Counted from the first letter of the stretch, positions 46,358-55,171 are shown. The stretch is DNA of 64,000 nt from Fibrobacteria bacterium (GCA_020633825.1 JACKCV010000003.1:527303-591302); one strand, 5' to 3'. Notes: generated by a model from the letters alone, not told the origin. A program made the numbers and translations.

Positions 46358-47767
46358 TCACGACGGCTCCACCCAGAAGCGTGGGTCGCGCTGGCGGTAG
46401 AGGAGGTTGTAGCTGCACGCGGGCACCATGCGTCCCTCCTCGTCGGGCACCACGTCGCCGCACCGGGAGACGCGGTCGATGTCGAAGTTGTCGGGGTCCA
46501 TGTGGGGATGGATGTAGACCATCTTCACGAACCTTTCCGCCAATTCCTGTCGCCTTCGGGCGTCGATGTCCGGATTCTGGAGGGCCAGCACGGCGCGCCG
46601 CAGGGTCGACAGGAAGGACGGATCCTCGCCCTGCGACCAGACGCGGGCCAGACCGTCGAGGAAGTCCCGGGTGAAGGCGGCGTCCGGCTCGAGGAAGTAG
46701 CGGGAACGCGTGAGGGCCTCCAGCTGGGCGGGAGCGAGGAACCGGGTGAGGGAGCGGACCTTCCCCTCGTGCACCAGGTAGTAGGCGACCGAATAGCACA
46801 GGGGATGGTAGCCGGCCAGCGGGAAGAAATCCTCGCGATCGAATCCCTCGCGGGCGGCCACCAGGTCCTCGACCTCGTCGATGGTGATGTGCCGACGCGG
46901 CTCGAAACGGGAACCGTTGGCCCCGGTCCAGGTCATGTTCTGGATGGTGATCGATCGGACGAACTCCTTGGGAAGGTACTCCGAGACCAGGGGGCCCACC
47001 TCGTCGTCGTTCACCCCCTGGATGGCCACGCACAGGATCGTGGTGGGGATGTCCAGGCGCTCCATCACCTCGAGGGCCTTGCGTTTGGCGGCGACCACGT
47101 CCGCGCCGTGGATCCTGCGGCTGCGCTCGGGATCGAAGGTGTCGAGGGACAGGACCAGGTGGGCCCCGCTCTCCTTGATGCGCCGGGCGAATTCCGGATC
47201 GGAGGCCAGCCGCAGGCCGTTGGTGTTCACCGTCACCCGGGGGATCCCCCGGTCCCGCACGGCTTGGACGATTTCCGGCAGGAGGGGATGGAGGGTGGGC
47301 TCCCCGCCGGTCATGTTGACCAGCTGCAGTCCCTCCGTGCGCTCCAGCACCTTGTCGACGATGGTCAACACGTCCTCGATCGGCTTGTAGTACTTGCGGT
47401 CGGGTCGGTTGTAGGTGAAGCAGATGGGGCAATCCATGTTGCAGTCGTTGGTGATCGAGAACACGGGAAGCCGGATCCGGGCGAGGTGGTTCTCGCAGGG
47501 TCCGCAATCCCGCGGGCATCCCCGCGTGGCCGGCGCCGGCCGCACGGGCTCGTCGGCTTCGCGCGGCCCCGGGACGCGACGCATGTACCACTCGGCGCGG
47601 GCGGCGACCCGGGTGGCACGCACCCCCTGGACCGGGCACAGGCGCTCCATGTGGACTCCGTCGGGGCGGGCGACCAGACGGGCGGGCTCGGTGGTGGCGC
47701 ACGACTCGCACCAGGCCATGGTCCCGTGGAGGACCGCTTCGGCGACTTCCTCCCCAGCACCGGCCAT
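46358..47767 (-). CDS. Tes/MJ0619-like radical SAM enzyme A
   Basis: The 469-residue protein is a divergent paralogue of enzyme B with the same order: WCESC (C20, C23), RLCPVQG (C44), GCPRDCGPCENH (C84, C88, C91), the radical SAM motif CNMDCPIC (C109, C113, C116), TGGEPTLHP, and a C-terminal RCGDVVPDEEGRMVPAC with SYN. Auxiliary clusters beyond the SAM cluster are therefore likely. The ATG at 47767 overlaps the SDR stop as TGATG. With B it would catalyse radical reactions on acyl chains, perhaps one for each of two coupling or cyclisation steps. Its exact reaction cannot be read from sequence. Confidence 0.88.
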   Translation of the reverse strand: MAGAGEEVAEAVLHGTMAWCESCATTEPARLVARPDGVHMERLCPVQGVRATRVAARAEWYMRRVPGPREADEPVRPAPATRGCPRDCGPCENHLARIRLPVFSITNDCNMDCPICFTYNRPDRKYYKPIEDVLTIVDKVLERTEGLQLVNMTGGEPTLHPLLPEIVQAVRDRGIPRVTVNTNGLRLASDPEFARRIKESGAHLVLSLDTFDPERSRRIHGADVVAAKRKALEVMERLDIPTTILCVAIQGVNDDEVGPLVSEYLPKEFVRSITIQNMTWTGANGSRFEPRRHITIDEVEDLVAAREGFDREDFFPLAGYHPLCYSVAYYLVHEGKVRSLTRFLAPAQLEALTRSRYFLEPDAAFTRDFLDGLARVWSQGEDPSFLSTLRRAVLALQNPDIDARRRQELAERFVKMVYIHPHMDPDNFDIDRVSRCGDVVPDEEGRMVPACSYNLLYRQRDPRFWVEPS

Positions 47768-48492
47768 CACACCCCTCCGTCGATCTGGAGGCTCTGGGCG
47801 TTGACGTAGGAGGAATCGTCGGAACACAGGAAGCAGACCAGGTTCGCCACGTCCCTCCCCGTTCCCGGCCTGCCGGCCGCGCAATGGGCCAGGAAGTCGC
47901 GGCGGTGCTCCTCGGGGATCCCCTGGGCCACCCCACCGTCGATCATGCCCGGGACCACGTTGTTCACCCGGATGGAGAACCGTTTGAGCTCGGCGGCCAG
48001 CGCCGTTGTCATGCCCGCCAGGGCGGCCTTGGTCATGGCGTAGGTGACGGGGACTTCCAGCACGCGGTGTCCGGCGATGGATCCCAGGCTGACGATGGAT
48101 CCCCCCCGGGCCCGGATCATGCCGCGCACCACCGCCCGCGTGACGAAGAGGGTCCCCTTGAGGTTGACGTCCATGGCCAGATCCACATCCTCCTCCTCCA
48201 GCATCGCCAAGGGCATGGCCTGGCTGATGCCCGCGTTGTTCACCAGGGCGTGGATCACGGGGTGGCGGGAATAGACCGATTCGATCGCCTGTTGGATGTC
48301 CGGGACGCTGCGCAGATCCATGGGGAACCCTTCGGCGCCGTCGAGCTCGGCCTCCAGGGCCTTCGCCCGGTCGCTTCCGCGATGGTAGCTGAACAACACC
48401 TTCGCGCCGCGGGCGTGCGCTTCGGCGCAGATCGCCCTGCCGATATGGCCGGTTCCGCCGGTGACCAGCACCACCTTTCCGCGGAGGCTCAC
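47767..48492 (-). CDS. FabG-like 3-oxoacyl-ACP reductase (SDR)
   Basis: The 241-residue SDR has the NAD(P) loop TGGTGHIG, NNAG (LVNNAGIS), the catalytic Ser region SIVSLGSIAGH, and Y-x3-K in YAMTKAALAGM. VVPGMIDGGVAQGIPEEH and SSYVNAQSLQIDGGV are typical of FabG-type ketoreductases. It would reduce 3-oxoacyl chains on the operon's ACP. The GTG start overlaps the ACP stop as GTGA, so the carrier and reductase are made together. Confidence 0.92.
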   Translation of the reverse strand: MSLRGKVVLVTGGTGHIGRAICAEAHARGAKVLFSYHRGSDRAKALEAELDGAEGFPMDLRSVPDIQQAIESVYSRHPVIHALVNNAGISQAMPLAMLEEEDVDLAMDVNLKGTLFVTRAVVRGMIRARGGSIVSLGSIAGHRVLEVPVTYAMTKAALAGMTTALAAELKRFSIRVNNVVPGMIDGGVAQGIPEEHRRDFLAHCAAGRPGTGRDVANLVCFLCSDDSSYVNAQSLQIDGGV

Positions 48493-48875
48493 GAGGCGCG
48501 ACTCCCGAGGCGGGCCTCGACCACCAGGGCGAGGTCGTGCACGGTGATCAAACCGAACAGCTCGGCACGCGTCATGCCCTCCCGGATGCGTTCGGCGTGC
48601 GAAGGGGCACGGGTGCGCAACTCCTCGACCCGGTCGGAGGCCAGGACCCCCTCCTGGAAGAATTCCTCGACCTTCACCTCCGCGCCTCCCAGGAACAGCG
48701 TCTTGGTGGCCAACTGCACGCCGTACTCCTGTTCCACGAGGTACACGATCTCCACGAAATCGAGGCTGTCGGCGCCGAGGTCGGCGACCAGGGAGGCGTC
48801 GGGTCGGATCTCCTCGACGTCCTCGAGGGCGAACACGGGAAGCAACAGCTCCCTCAGGCGGGTTTCCACGTCCAT
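48489..48875 (-). CDS. Acyl carrier protein with C-terminal extension
   Basis: The 128-residue acidic protein has the carrier motif DLGADSLDFVEIVYLVEQ; S37 would hold the phosphopantetheine arm. Housekeeping ACP is about 78 residues, so the additional 45 or so (VEELRTRAPSHAERIREG and beyond) are unusual. They could dock to the operon's own enzymes. The ATG is 14 bases after the nitroreductase stop. No phosphopantetheinyl transferase lies nearby, so a genomic Sfp/AcpS must activate it. Confidence 0.9.
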   Translation of the reverse strand: MDVETRLRELLLPVFALEDVEEIRPDASLVADLGADSLDFVEIVYLVEQEYGVQLATKTLFLGGAEVKVEEFFQEGVLASDRVEELRTRAPSHAERIREGMTRAELFGLITVHDLALVVEARLGSRAS

Positions 48876-48889
48876 GGGGGACTCCGGGA

Positions 48890-49477
48890 TCAGGATGGAG
48901 GGTTTTCGGGAGCGGCTGGATGGCCGACGGGAATCAAAGCGGCGATCTCCAGCCCACGTCGCAGCCCCATGAGGGAGGCCAGGGAATCGGCGGCCAGCAG
49001 CGGCCCCGTCATGGGGCAGGAGACCAGACCTTCGGACAAGGCGGCCAGGAGGATCAGGGGGATCGCTCCGGCGATCGACTTCAGATGGTTTTCGCGATCG
49101 AAGGAACGAAGGCGCGCATCGGGATCCCGTACCAAGGCCGAAAGCACCGGGGAATCCCGGAAGACCGGAACGAACAGCAGGGGCGCGGTCTCGAAGGCGT
49201 GGAAGAAGTTCCGGTAGGAATCCCATTCCACCTCGCAGCCTTCGCGCACCGAACTCGTCAGGCGCGCGGAGGCGTCGCGCACGACCTGGGCCATGTTCCG
49301 GATCACCGATCGATCCCGCACCACGACGACGTCCCACCCGCGCCGCGCGGAGGCGTAGGGGATGGACTTCGCGCAATCCAGGATGTTCTGGATGGAGGAC
49401 TCGTCGACGGGTCGGGACGAGAAGGATCGGACCGAGCGGCGCGCCAGGCACAGGTCCCGGAATTCGGAAACGTTCAT
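48890..49477 (-). CDS. Nitroreductase-family flavoprotein
   Basis: The 195-residue protein begins FRDLCLARRSVRSFSSRPVD, the FMN-binding signature of the nitroreductase family, and continues with ILDCAKSIPYASARRGWDV. The C-terminal IAALIPVGHPA is also typical. Members reduce nitro groups, quinones or enones, or act as dehydrogenases. In this operon it could set or remove a double bond in the chain. Its ATG overlaps the upstream SDR stop as ATGA. Confidence 0.87.
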   Translation of the reverse strand: MNVSEFRDLCLARRSVRSFSSRPVDESSIQNILDCAKSIPYASARRGWDVVVVRDRSVIRNMAQVVRDASARLTSSVREGCEVEWDSYRNFFHAFETAPLLFVPVFRDSPVLSALVRDPDARLRSFDRENHLKSIAGAIPLILLAALSEGLVSCPMTGPLLAADSLASLMGLRRGLEIAALIPVGHPAAPENPPS

Positions 49478-50190
49478 CCCACCCCCTGCCGGAAGGCCCC
49501 GTCGACGGCCAGGACTTGTCCATGGATGAAACTCGCCCGCTCGGAGACGAGGAAGGCCACGGCGTCGGCGACGTCCCCTGCCGACCCCAACCGCCCCACG
49601 GCGGTGGTGGCGAGCACCTCGTTCGGGGCCTGGGCGACCAGGGGACGCAGACTGCCCGCCTCGATGGCTCCCGGAGCCACGCAATTCACACGCACCCCTC
49701 TTCCCGCGAATTCCGCGGCCAGGGAACGGGTGAACCCCTCGACGAAGGCCTTGGTTCCGCCGTACACGGTCTGGCCACGGTTTCCCCGACTCGCGGCGAC
49801 CGAACCGATGTTGACGATCGTGCCGGATCTGCGCCGCATCATGGGGACCACCGCGGCGCGGCACAGCCGGGTCAGGGCGACGATGTTCACCGCGAGCATG
49901 GTGTCGATGTCGGCATCGGAGAGGTTGGGAAGGAGCTCGGCCACCACGATACCGGCGGCGTTCACCAGGATGTCGCAACCGGAGACGTCCCGACAGAAGG
50001 CGTCGAGCGCTTCCCGGTCCGCGAGATCGACCGCCACCACCCGGAACCCTTCGCGACCCTCGAATTCCGAGAGGTGCCCCGTGTTGCGGAACCCCTGCAG
50101 CAGGACTTCGTCCCCGGGGAGGACGACGCGGCGCGCGATCTCGCGCCCGATCTCCGAGGTGGCCCCCGTCACCACGACGCGGCGCGTCAC
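49474..50190 (-). CDS. SDR-family ketoreductase, second copy
   Basis: The 238-residue SDR has TGATSEIGREIA (cofactor loop), LVNAAGIV, SGTIVNIGSVAASRG (catalytic Ser) and VYGGTKAFVEGF (Y-x3-K). Two ketoreductases in one operon suggest that one acts on each half of the chain assembly, or one on the final product. The GTG start at 50190 overlaps the ketosynthase stop as GTGA. Confidence 0.9.
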   Translation of the reverse strand: MTRRVVVTGATSEIGREIARRVVLPGDEVLLQGFRNTGHLSEFEGREGFRVVAVDLADREALDAFCRDVSGCDILVNAAGIVVAELLPNLSDADIDTMLAVNIVALTRLCRAAVVPMMRRRSGTIVNIGSVAASRGNRGQTVYGGTKAFVEGFTRSLAAEFAGRGVRVNCVAPGAIEAGSLRPLVAQAPNEVLATTAVGRLGSAGDVADAVAFLVSERASFIHGQVLAVDGAFRQGVG

Positions 50191-51410
50191 GCGCCCCTCC
50201 GCAGGACGATCGCCGTATTCTGTCCACCGAAGGCGGCGTTCAGCTTCAGGAGGTTGCGCACGGGGAGGTGCAGCGGCGCCCCGCGGACCACCCGCAGATC
50301 CACCTCGGGATCGGGCGTGGTGGAGTTCAGCGTGGGAAGGACGATTCCCGTCTGCAAGGTCCTCACGGCCGCGAGCAGCTCCAGGGCCCCGCAGGCGCCG
50401 ATCAGGTGCCCCACCTGCCCCTTGAGCGAGAAGACGGGGATCTCCCGGTAGCGGGTGCCGAACACGCGATGCATGGCGCGGGTCTCGGCCAGGTCGTTCT
50501 TGGAGGTTCCCGTCCCGTGAAGATGCACCGCGTCGATGTCCTCGGGCCGCAATCCGGCGTCGGTGATCGCTTCGAGGGCGGCCCGGGCGAGCATCCGCCC
50601 CTCGGGCTCGGGATCGGTGACGAGCCAGGCGTCCGTGGTCGAGGCATAGCCCGCGACCTCGGCGAGGACGTTCCCGGGTGCGACGGATTCCGCCGCTTCC
50701 ATCACCAGGACCGCGGCCCCTTCCCCCAGGACGATCCCGCAGCGGTCCTTGTCGAAGGGGCGACAGGCCCGGCTCGGCTCCCCCGTCCAGGTGGAGAGGG
50801 CGCCCAGCCGGTGGAATCCCAGGTAGTGGAGCGGGGAAAGCATGGAATCGAATCCGCCCGAGACCACGATGGAACGCGGGTCGCGACGGATCTTGCGCAG
50901 GCCGAATCCGATCGCCTGGGTGGAGGCCACGCAGGCCGCGCCGTTGAGGGAGCACCCTCCGGCGATCCGCTCCTTCTCCACCAGCGCCTGGACGAAGGAC
51001 TCGGCCCGATGGACGTGGGTTCGCCAGTCGCTCCGGGAGTCGGCTTCGACGAACCCGCGCACATCGAAGGCGTCGATCCCCTGCCCGAGGTGGAGGGATC
51101 GATGCCCCGGATCGGCACGGTGCCACGCCTCGTGCCCCTGCAGCGCCTCGGCCAGGGCGGTCTCGAGGAAACCGCACTTGCGATCGACGTGCGGCTCGGT
51201 GCGGACCACCGCGCCTTCCCGGCGCACCTCGGCTCCCAGGGCCGACGGGAACGCGTGGGTCGGGAAATTCTCGATCCACCCCGTGCCCGGGATGCCGGCC
51301 TCCAGTCCGGCGAGGAATTCCGCCATTCCCGTGCCGATGGGGCTGACCACCCCGCACCCCGTCAGGACCACCCGCGGACGGTTTCCGACGACTCCTTCCC
51401 GGGGATTCAA
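50187..51410 (-). CDS. Beta-ketoacyl-ACP synthase (KAS II-like)
   Basis: The product of about 407 residues is a condensing enzyme with a complete Cys-His-His site: C160 in NGAACVASTQAI, H298 in HLHGTGTSKND and H335 in LKGQVGHLIGA, with K330. It would extend the acyl chain on the operon's ACP with malonyl units. I choose TTG at 51410 as start: it overlaps the previous stop as TTGA, the same style as the neighbouring GTGA overlaps, and GGGGAC lies 4 bases before it. A GTG a few codons upstream is the alternative. Its partner is the KS-like half protein just upstream. Confidence 0.9.
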   Translation of the reverse strand: MNPREGVVGNRPRVVLTGCGVVSPIGTGMAEFLAGLEAGIPGTGWIENFPTHAFPSALGAEVRREGAVVRTEPHVDRKCGFLETALAEALQGHEAWHRADPGHRSLHLGQGIDAFDVRGFVEADSRSDWRTHVHRAESFVQALVEKERIAGGCSLNGAACVASTQAIGFGLRKIRRDPRSIVVSGGFDSMLSPLHYLGFHRLGALSTWTGEPSRACRPFDKDRCGIVLGEGAAVLVMEAAESVAPGNVLAEVAGYASTTDAWLVTDPEPEGRMLARAALEAITDAGLRPEDIDAVHLHGTGTSKNDLAETRAMHRVFGTRYREIPVFSLKGQVGHLIGACGALELLAAVRTLQTGIVLPTLNSTTPDPEVDLRVVRGAPLHLPVRNLLKLNAAFGGQNTAIVLRRGA

Positions 51411-51982
51411 TGCCGTCCCCACGCGGCGAAAACATCCAGGGGGGACGCGTCCGGCTCGATCGAGTCGGCTTCCCGGGGATGCATCAAGGCCATTCCGACG
51501 GTCACGCCCCCGTCGGGGGTCGTGCGTCCGGCCCCGACCAGGACAGGGCCATCCCACGGAGAGAGGGCGACCTGCTCGAAAACCCTCGAACGGACTCCGT
51601 AGTGGACCGAGCTGTCCCCCCGCAAGCCATGTTCGATGGCCACGAAACACAGGGGCATGTTGTACAGGACCTTGAACTGCGTCAGGGGGGAGATCGCCGA
51701 AACGGCGTGGGAAACGAAGGCGTGGTCGTCCATCCGTCCCTCGCGATCCCTGCTGGCCGAGCGCAACCCGTCCAGCCCGTAGTCCTCGAACTCCACCGTC
51801 GCCATGGCGTAGTGGAAGGGGGTGGAGGGATCGAGGGAACGCCCCTCGAGAAGCTTCGAAGCGCAGACGATGGCCGCCGCGGTCTCCCGGTTGAAGTATT
51901 TGGCCAGTTTCCGGTTGCGAAGATGCGATCGCACGTCGATGACCTCGCCCGGGGCGAAATGTTCAACCCGGCTCGTCGGCAT
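51407..51982 (-). CDS. Ketosynthase-like N-terminal half protein without catalytic Cys
   Basis: The 191-residue protein resembles the N-terminal half of a ketosynthase (ketoacyl-synt_2-like): a helix with AAAIVCASKLLEG, SAISPLTQFKVLYNMP, then IEHGLRGD where a full KS continues toward the active Cys. Here no such Cys follows and the protein ends. In aryl-polyene and flexirubin pathways comparable small KS-like proteins exist beside a full KS. It may set chain length or bind the KS as a non-catalytic partner. It overlaps the dehydratase by 20 bases and the KS by 4. Confidence 0.72.
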   Translation of the reverse strand: MPTSRVEHFAPGEVIDVRSHLRNRKLAKYFNRETAAAIVCASKLLEGRSLDPSTPFHYAMATVEFEDYGLDGLRSASRDREGRMDDHAFVSHAVSAISPLTQFKVLYNMPLCFVAIEHGLRGDSSVHYGVRSRVFEQVALSPWDGPVLVGAGRTTPDGGVTVGMALMHPREADSIEPDASPLDVFAAWGRH

Positions 51983-52445
51983 CGATCACCCGCGTCTTCT
52001 TCATGCAGAACCGATAGAGTCCGGCGCGCGAGCGACGCAGCTCCTCGTCGTCGACCAGGACGAACGAGAACGTCAGCTCGCCGGTGGCCGACACCTCGCC
52101 GTCGATGCTCGCCTGGACCTTCGCCACCCCGAAATCCTCCCTCCGGGAGAGGATGTCGGCGCGATAGAGGATGCGATCCCCCGGTTCGGCGGGTTTGCTC
52201 CACTTCATACGGTTGGCCATCACCAGCACGGACTGCCGCAATTCCAGCCCGTCGTGGTCCATCATGATCTCGAAGAACGACCCGGCGAGCTGGGCCATGC
52301 CTTCCAGGACCAGGGAGCCGGGAAACACGGGGTATCCGGGGAAGTGCTCGTCGAACACCTCGTCGGACAGGGAGACGCACTTCACGCCCACGATGTGCTT
52401 GCCGTATCGGATCTCCTCGATGCGGTCGATCAAGTGGAATCGCAC
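51963..52445 (-). CDS. FabZ/FabA-like 3-hydroxyacyl-ACP dehydratase
   Basis: The 160-residue hot-dog protein has DEHFPGYPVFPGSLVLEGM: H34 is the catalytic His and E48 the second acid of the FabZ type. It would remove water from 3-hydroxyacyl chains after ketoreduction. The C-terminus is a little longer than in FabZ. It is the first gene of the minus arm. The GTG start is 12 bases from the T of TAGATTGG (52450-52457), a likely promoter element, so this mRNA too may have almost no leader. Confidence 0.88.
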   Translation of the reverse strand: MRFHLIDRIEEIRYGKHIVGVKCVSLSDEVFDEHFPGYPVFPGSLVLEGMAQLAGSFFEIMMDHDGLELRQSVLVMANRMKWSKPAEPGDRILYRADILSRREDFGVAKVQASIDGEVSATGELTFSFVLVDDEELRRSRAGLYRFCMKKTRVIDADEPG

Positions 52446-52535
52446 GGAACCAATCTAATTTCGATCTCCAGACCCATTGTTCCCGTTTTCGGCCGCGAAG
52501 GATCCGGTCGCCCACCCGCGGAAGGACCCCGCCCC
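52446..52535. promoter_or_regulatory. Divergent control region of the lipid-type cluster
   Basis: These 90 bases must drive both arms. On the minus strand TAGATTGG (52450-52457) resembles the TAnnTTTG element. On the plus strand a GAAGGA ribosome binding site lies 10 bases before the ATG at 52536; no clear promoter hexamers are seen there. There is a short, less GC-rich patch at 52451-52462. Confidence 0.4.
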
Positions 52536-53555
52536 ATGGACCTCCTCAAACGCCTCCGATATGCCGGACGGTTCCTGCGCAAGGACCTCGTCCACCTGAA
52601 TCTCCAGATCCTCTACAAGTGCAATTTCACCTGCAAGATCTGCGATTTCTGGCAGCCCCGCTGGCAGGGCCAGGGGATGCTCTCCCTGGACCAGACCCGC
52701 GCCATCGTGGAGAAGCTCAAACCCGAAGGGCCCTTCCTGATCTCCATCGGAGGGGGGGAGCCCCTGCTGCACCCGGAGATCCTTCCCATTGCCCGGGAAT
52801 TGTCCCGCGACAACCTGGTGGTCATGATCTGCAACGGATGGTTCATGACCCGCGAGACGGCCAGGGCCATCTGGGAGGCCGGACTCTACGAAGTATCCAT
52901 CTCGGTGGACTACCTGGACCCCGAACGGCACGACACCCATCGCGGCCGGCCGGGAGCCCACGCGCGCGCCTTGCAGGCCCTCAAGTACCTGCACGAGGAA
53001 CGGGTCCATCCCCACCAGCGCACCCACATGATCTCCGTTGTGATGGACGACAACCTCGACGACATCGAACCCCTGGCCCAATTGGCCGCCCGGGAGGGCT
53101 ACACCTACCTGGTGACCTTCCACAGCACCTCCCGCGGGCGCAAGGAGAAACGGGCGGCCCCCGCGGAGGTCGGTCGGCGGCTGCGGGAAATCCAGAAACG
53201 GAATCCGTCGTTCGTCACGTTGCGCGGATACGTGGAGCGATTCGGGGAGGCCGACGAGAACGGCGAGATCGGTCCGTGCCGCGCCGGAATCAACCTGCTG
53301 AACGTGGATTGCAACGGGAACGTCTCCACCTGCATCGACCGTCTGGACGACTCCTGCGGGAACATCCTGGAGGATTCCTTCGACGACATCCGCCTCCAGC
53401 TCGCCCGACGGCAGAAGGAGAGCTCCTGCGGGTCCTGCTGGACCAGCTGCCGGGGCCCGATCGAATCCCTCATGTACGGCAAGGACCGCCTGGGCAACCT
53501 CCTCGACCTGCATCGCATGACCAAGGATGTCCCGCTGGTGCGCAGCTCCCCGTGA
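52536..53555 (+). CDS. Radical SAM enzyme C with SPASM-like C-terminus
   Basis: The 339-residue protein has the SAM cluster motif in YKCNFTCKICDFW (C29, C33, C36) and IGGGEPLLHPEI. The C-terminal part contains many cysteines (GPCRAGINLLNVDCNG, STCIDR, SCGNI, SCGSCWTSC), indicating one or two auxiliary clusters of the SPASM or twitch type. It differs from the Tes-like enzymes in the minus arm. Its substrate is unknown; in this setting a lipid intermediate or a small precursor is possible. It opens the plus arm, with GAAGGA as ribosome binding site. Confidence 0.9.
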   Translation: MDLLKRLRYAGRFLRKDLVHLNLQILYKCNFTCKICDFWQPRWQGQGMLSLDQTRAIVEKLKPEGPFLISIGGGEPLLHPEILPIARELSRDNLVVMICNGWFMTRETARAIWEAGLYEVSISVDYLDPERHDTHRGRPGAHARALQALKYLHEERVHPHQRTHMISVVMDDNLDDIEPLAQLAAREGYTYLVTFHSTSRGRKEKRAAPAEVGRRLREIQKRNPSFVTLRGYVERFGEADENGEIGPCRAGINLLNVDCNGNVSTCIDRLDDSCGNILEDSFDDIRLQLARRQKESSCGSCWTSCRGPIESLMYGKDRLGNLLDLHRMTKDVPLVRSSP

Positions 53556-54574
53556 AGGACGCCTGGACCTGGGTGAAGCACCGGCACTTTCCGCGACACG
53601 ATCGTTGGGATCCGTTCCTCGCCGTCCACTATCTCACCTACGCCTGCGATTTCCGCTGCCCCTACTGCAGCGACGGCCAGGGACGCCCGTATCCGGAACG
53701 CGCCCCAGGCCACCTTCCCGAGGAGAAGGCCCTGGAGCTGCTGCGGCGCATCCGAGGCGTCTGCGACCGGATCGAGCTCACCGGCGGGGAGCCGCTCCTG
53801 CACCCCTCCATCGAGGGGATCCTCCGCGCCCTTCCGGCGCTGGAATTCCGCGAAACCGTTCTCACCACGAACGGCTGGCACCTGCCACGCTACCTCGATT
53901 CCGTGGAACGGAGCATCGACACCCTGGTGATGAGCCTGGACACCCTCGATCCCGTCCGCGCGGCGCACTGGTACGGCAAAGGCCCCGAGACGCTCCCCCG
54001 TCTGCTGGAGAATCTCGAACAGGCAGCCCGTCGCTTCGGCAGACGGATGGTGCTCTCCGCGGTCGCCACGGCGGAAACCCTCGAGGAACTCCCTGCCTTG
54101 ATGGACCATGCCCATGCGCTGGGAATCCACTTCGCCTGCTACCCGCAGCTGGAAGGCGTCCGAGTTCCCCCCACCCTCTCGGAGCACCCTGGATATCGTC
54201 CCGTCTTCCAGGAACTCCTGGAGGCCAAGCGCAAGGGCAAACGCATCTGGGCCACCACCAAGGCCCTGGAGTGGATGCGTGATCTTCCCAAGATCCCCTG
54301 CCGCCCCTTCACCCTCGTAGCCATCGAGCCGGACGGTCGGGTCTTCTACCCCTGCCTGGAGCGCGGCACGCACGCGGGCTCCCTCCTGGAGGAGCCCGAT
54401 CTCCACCGCCTCCGCCTCCAAGGACTGGCCTCCCACGGCCCCCAGCCCGATTGCCCCACGCAGTGCCACAGCGCCTGCACCCTGGGATTCGCCAGCATCC
54501 TCCAGCACCCCTCCACCCTGCTCTCCGAAGCCGCCTGCGGACTCCGGCGCGTTTTGGACGAAAAACGTCCATGA
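53552..54574 (+). CDS. Radical SAM enzyme D
   Basis: The 340-residue protein has YACDFRCPYCS (C32, C36, C39) and LTGGEPLLHPSI. A C-terminal block with PCRPFTLVAIEPDGRVFYPC and CPTQCHSAC supplies ligands for an auxiliary cluster. It is distantly related to enzyme C. The GTG start overlaps the stop of C as GTGA, so the two are made in fixed proportion and may act in sequence or together. Confidence 0.9.
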   Translation: MKDAWTWVKHRHFPRHDRWDPFLAVHYLTYACDFRCPYCSDGQGRPYPERAPGHLPEEKALELLRRIRGVCDRIELTGGEPLLHPSIEGILRALPALEFRETVLTTNGWHLPRYLDSVERSIDTLVMSLDTLDPVRAAHWYGKGPETLPRLLENLEQAARRFGRRMVLSAVATAETLEELPALMDHAHALGIHFACYPQLEGVRVPPTLSEHPGYRPVFQELLEAKRKGKRIWATTKALEWMRDLPKIPCRPFTLVAIEPDGRVFYPCLERGTHAGSLLEEPDLHRLRLQGLASHGPQPDCPTQCHSACTLGFASILQHPSTLLSEAACGLRRVLDEKRP

Positions 54575-55158
54575 CCGTCCAGCTCTGGGACACGACCTGG
54601 TCCACGACGCCGTGGTTCTGGACCTACTTGGCGATCGTGACGGCCCGCAACCTCCTGGAATGGCGGACGACCTCCGGGAGATCGTCGGGCGAGCCGGGAC
54701 ACCGGACCGGAGGCGTCTCCCTGTTCGTCTTCGCCGCGAGCTACGTCCTCTCCAGCGTCTCCGTGGGGATCTGGCTGCTGCACTCCACTCCGAACCCCGC
54801 CTTGTTCGTCGCCTCGTCCCTGGCGTTCTCGGGACTCCACCTGCTGCGGGTCCGCGTCCTGGTCGGCCCTTTCGGCAAGGCCTGGAATCCCTACACCACC
54901 CCACGCTCCGACACGGGTCTGGTGACCTCCGGCTTCCATGCCCGGATCCGGCATCCGTTGTACCTCTTGAACACCCTGGAGATGGCCGCCCTGGCCCTGA
55001 TCCTCCCCAACCCCGTCTCCACGGCCTGTTGGAGTTGCGATCTTCTCGCCACCCTGGCCAGGATCCCCGGCGAGGAGCGACATCTCGCGCACAGATTCGG
55101 TGCACAATGGGATGATTATCGTGCACGCACCGCACGCCTGCTTCCCGGGCTGTGGTGA
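54571..55158 (+). CDS. Isoprenylcysteine/phospholipid methyltransferase-like membrane protein
   Basis: The 195-residue protein has four or five membrane segments and the ICMT/PEMT-type C-terminal signature: SGFHARIRHPLYLLN, then IPGEERHLAHRFGAQWDDY. Members use SAM to methylate a carboxyl, amine or other lipid group at the membrane. In this arm it may methylate the acid or head group of the cluster product. The ATG overlaps the stop of enzyme D as ATGA; the glycosyltransferase begins 14 bases after its stop. Confidence 0.84.
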   Translation: MTVQLWDTTWSTTPWFWTYLAIVTARNLLEWRTTSGRSSGEPGHRTGGVSLFVFAASYVLSSVSVGIWLLHSTPNPALFVASSLAFSGLHLLRVRVLVGPFGKAWNPYTTPRSDTGLVTSGFHARIRHPLYLLNTLEMAALALILPNPVSTACWSCDLLATLARIPGEERHLAHRFGAQWDDYRARTARLLPGLW

Positions 55159-55171
55159 ACGGGAGGGTTCC

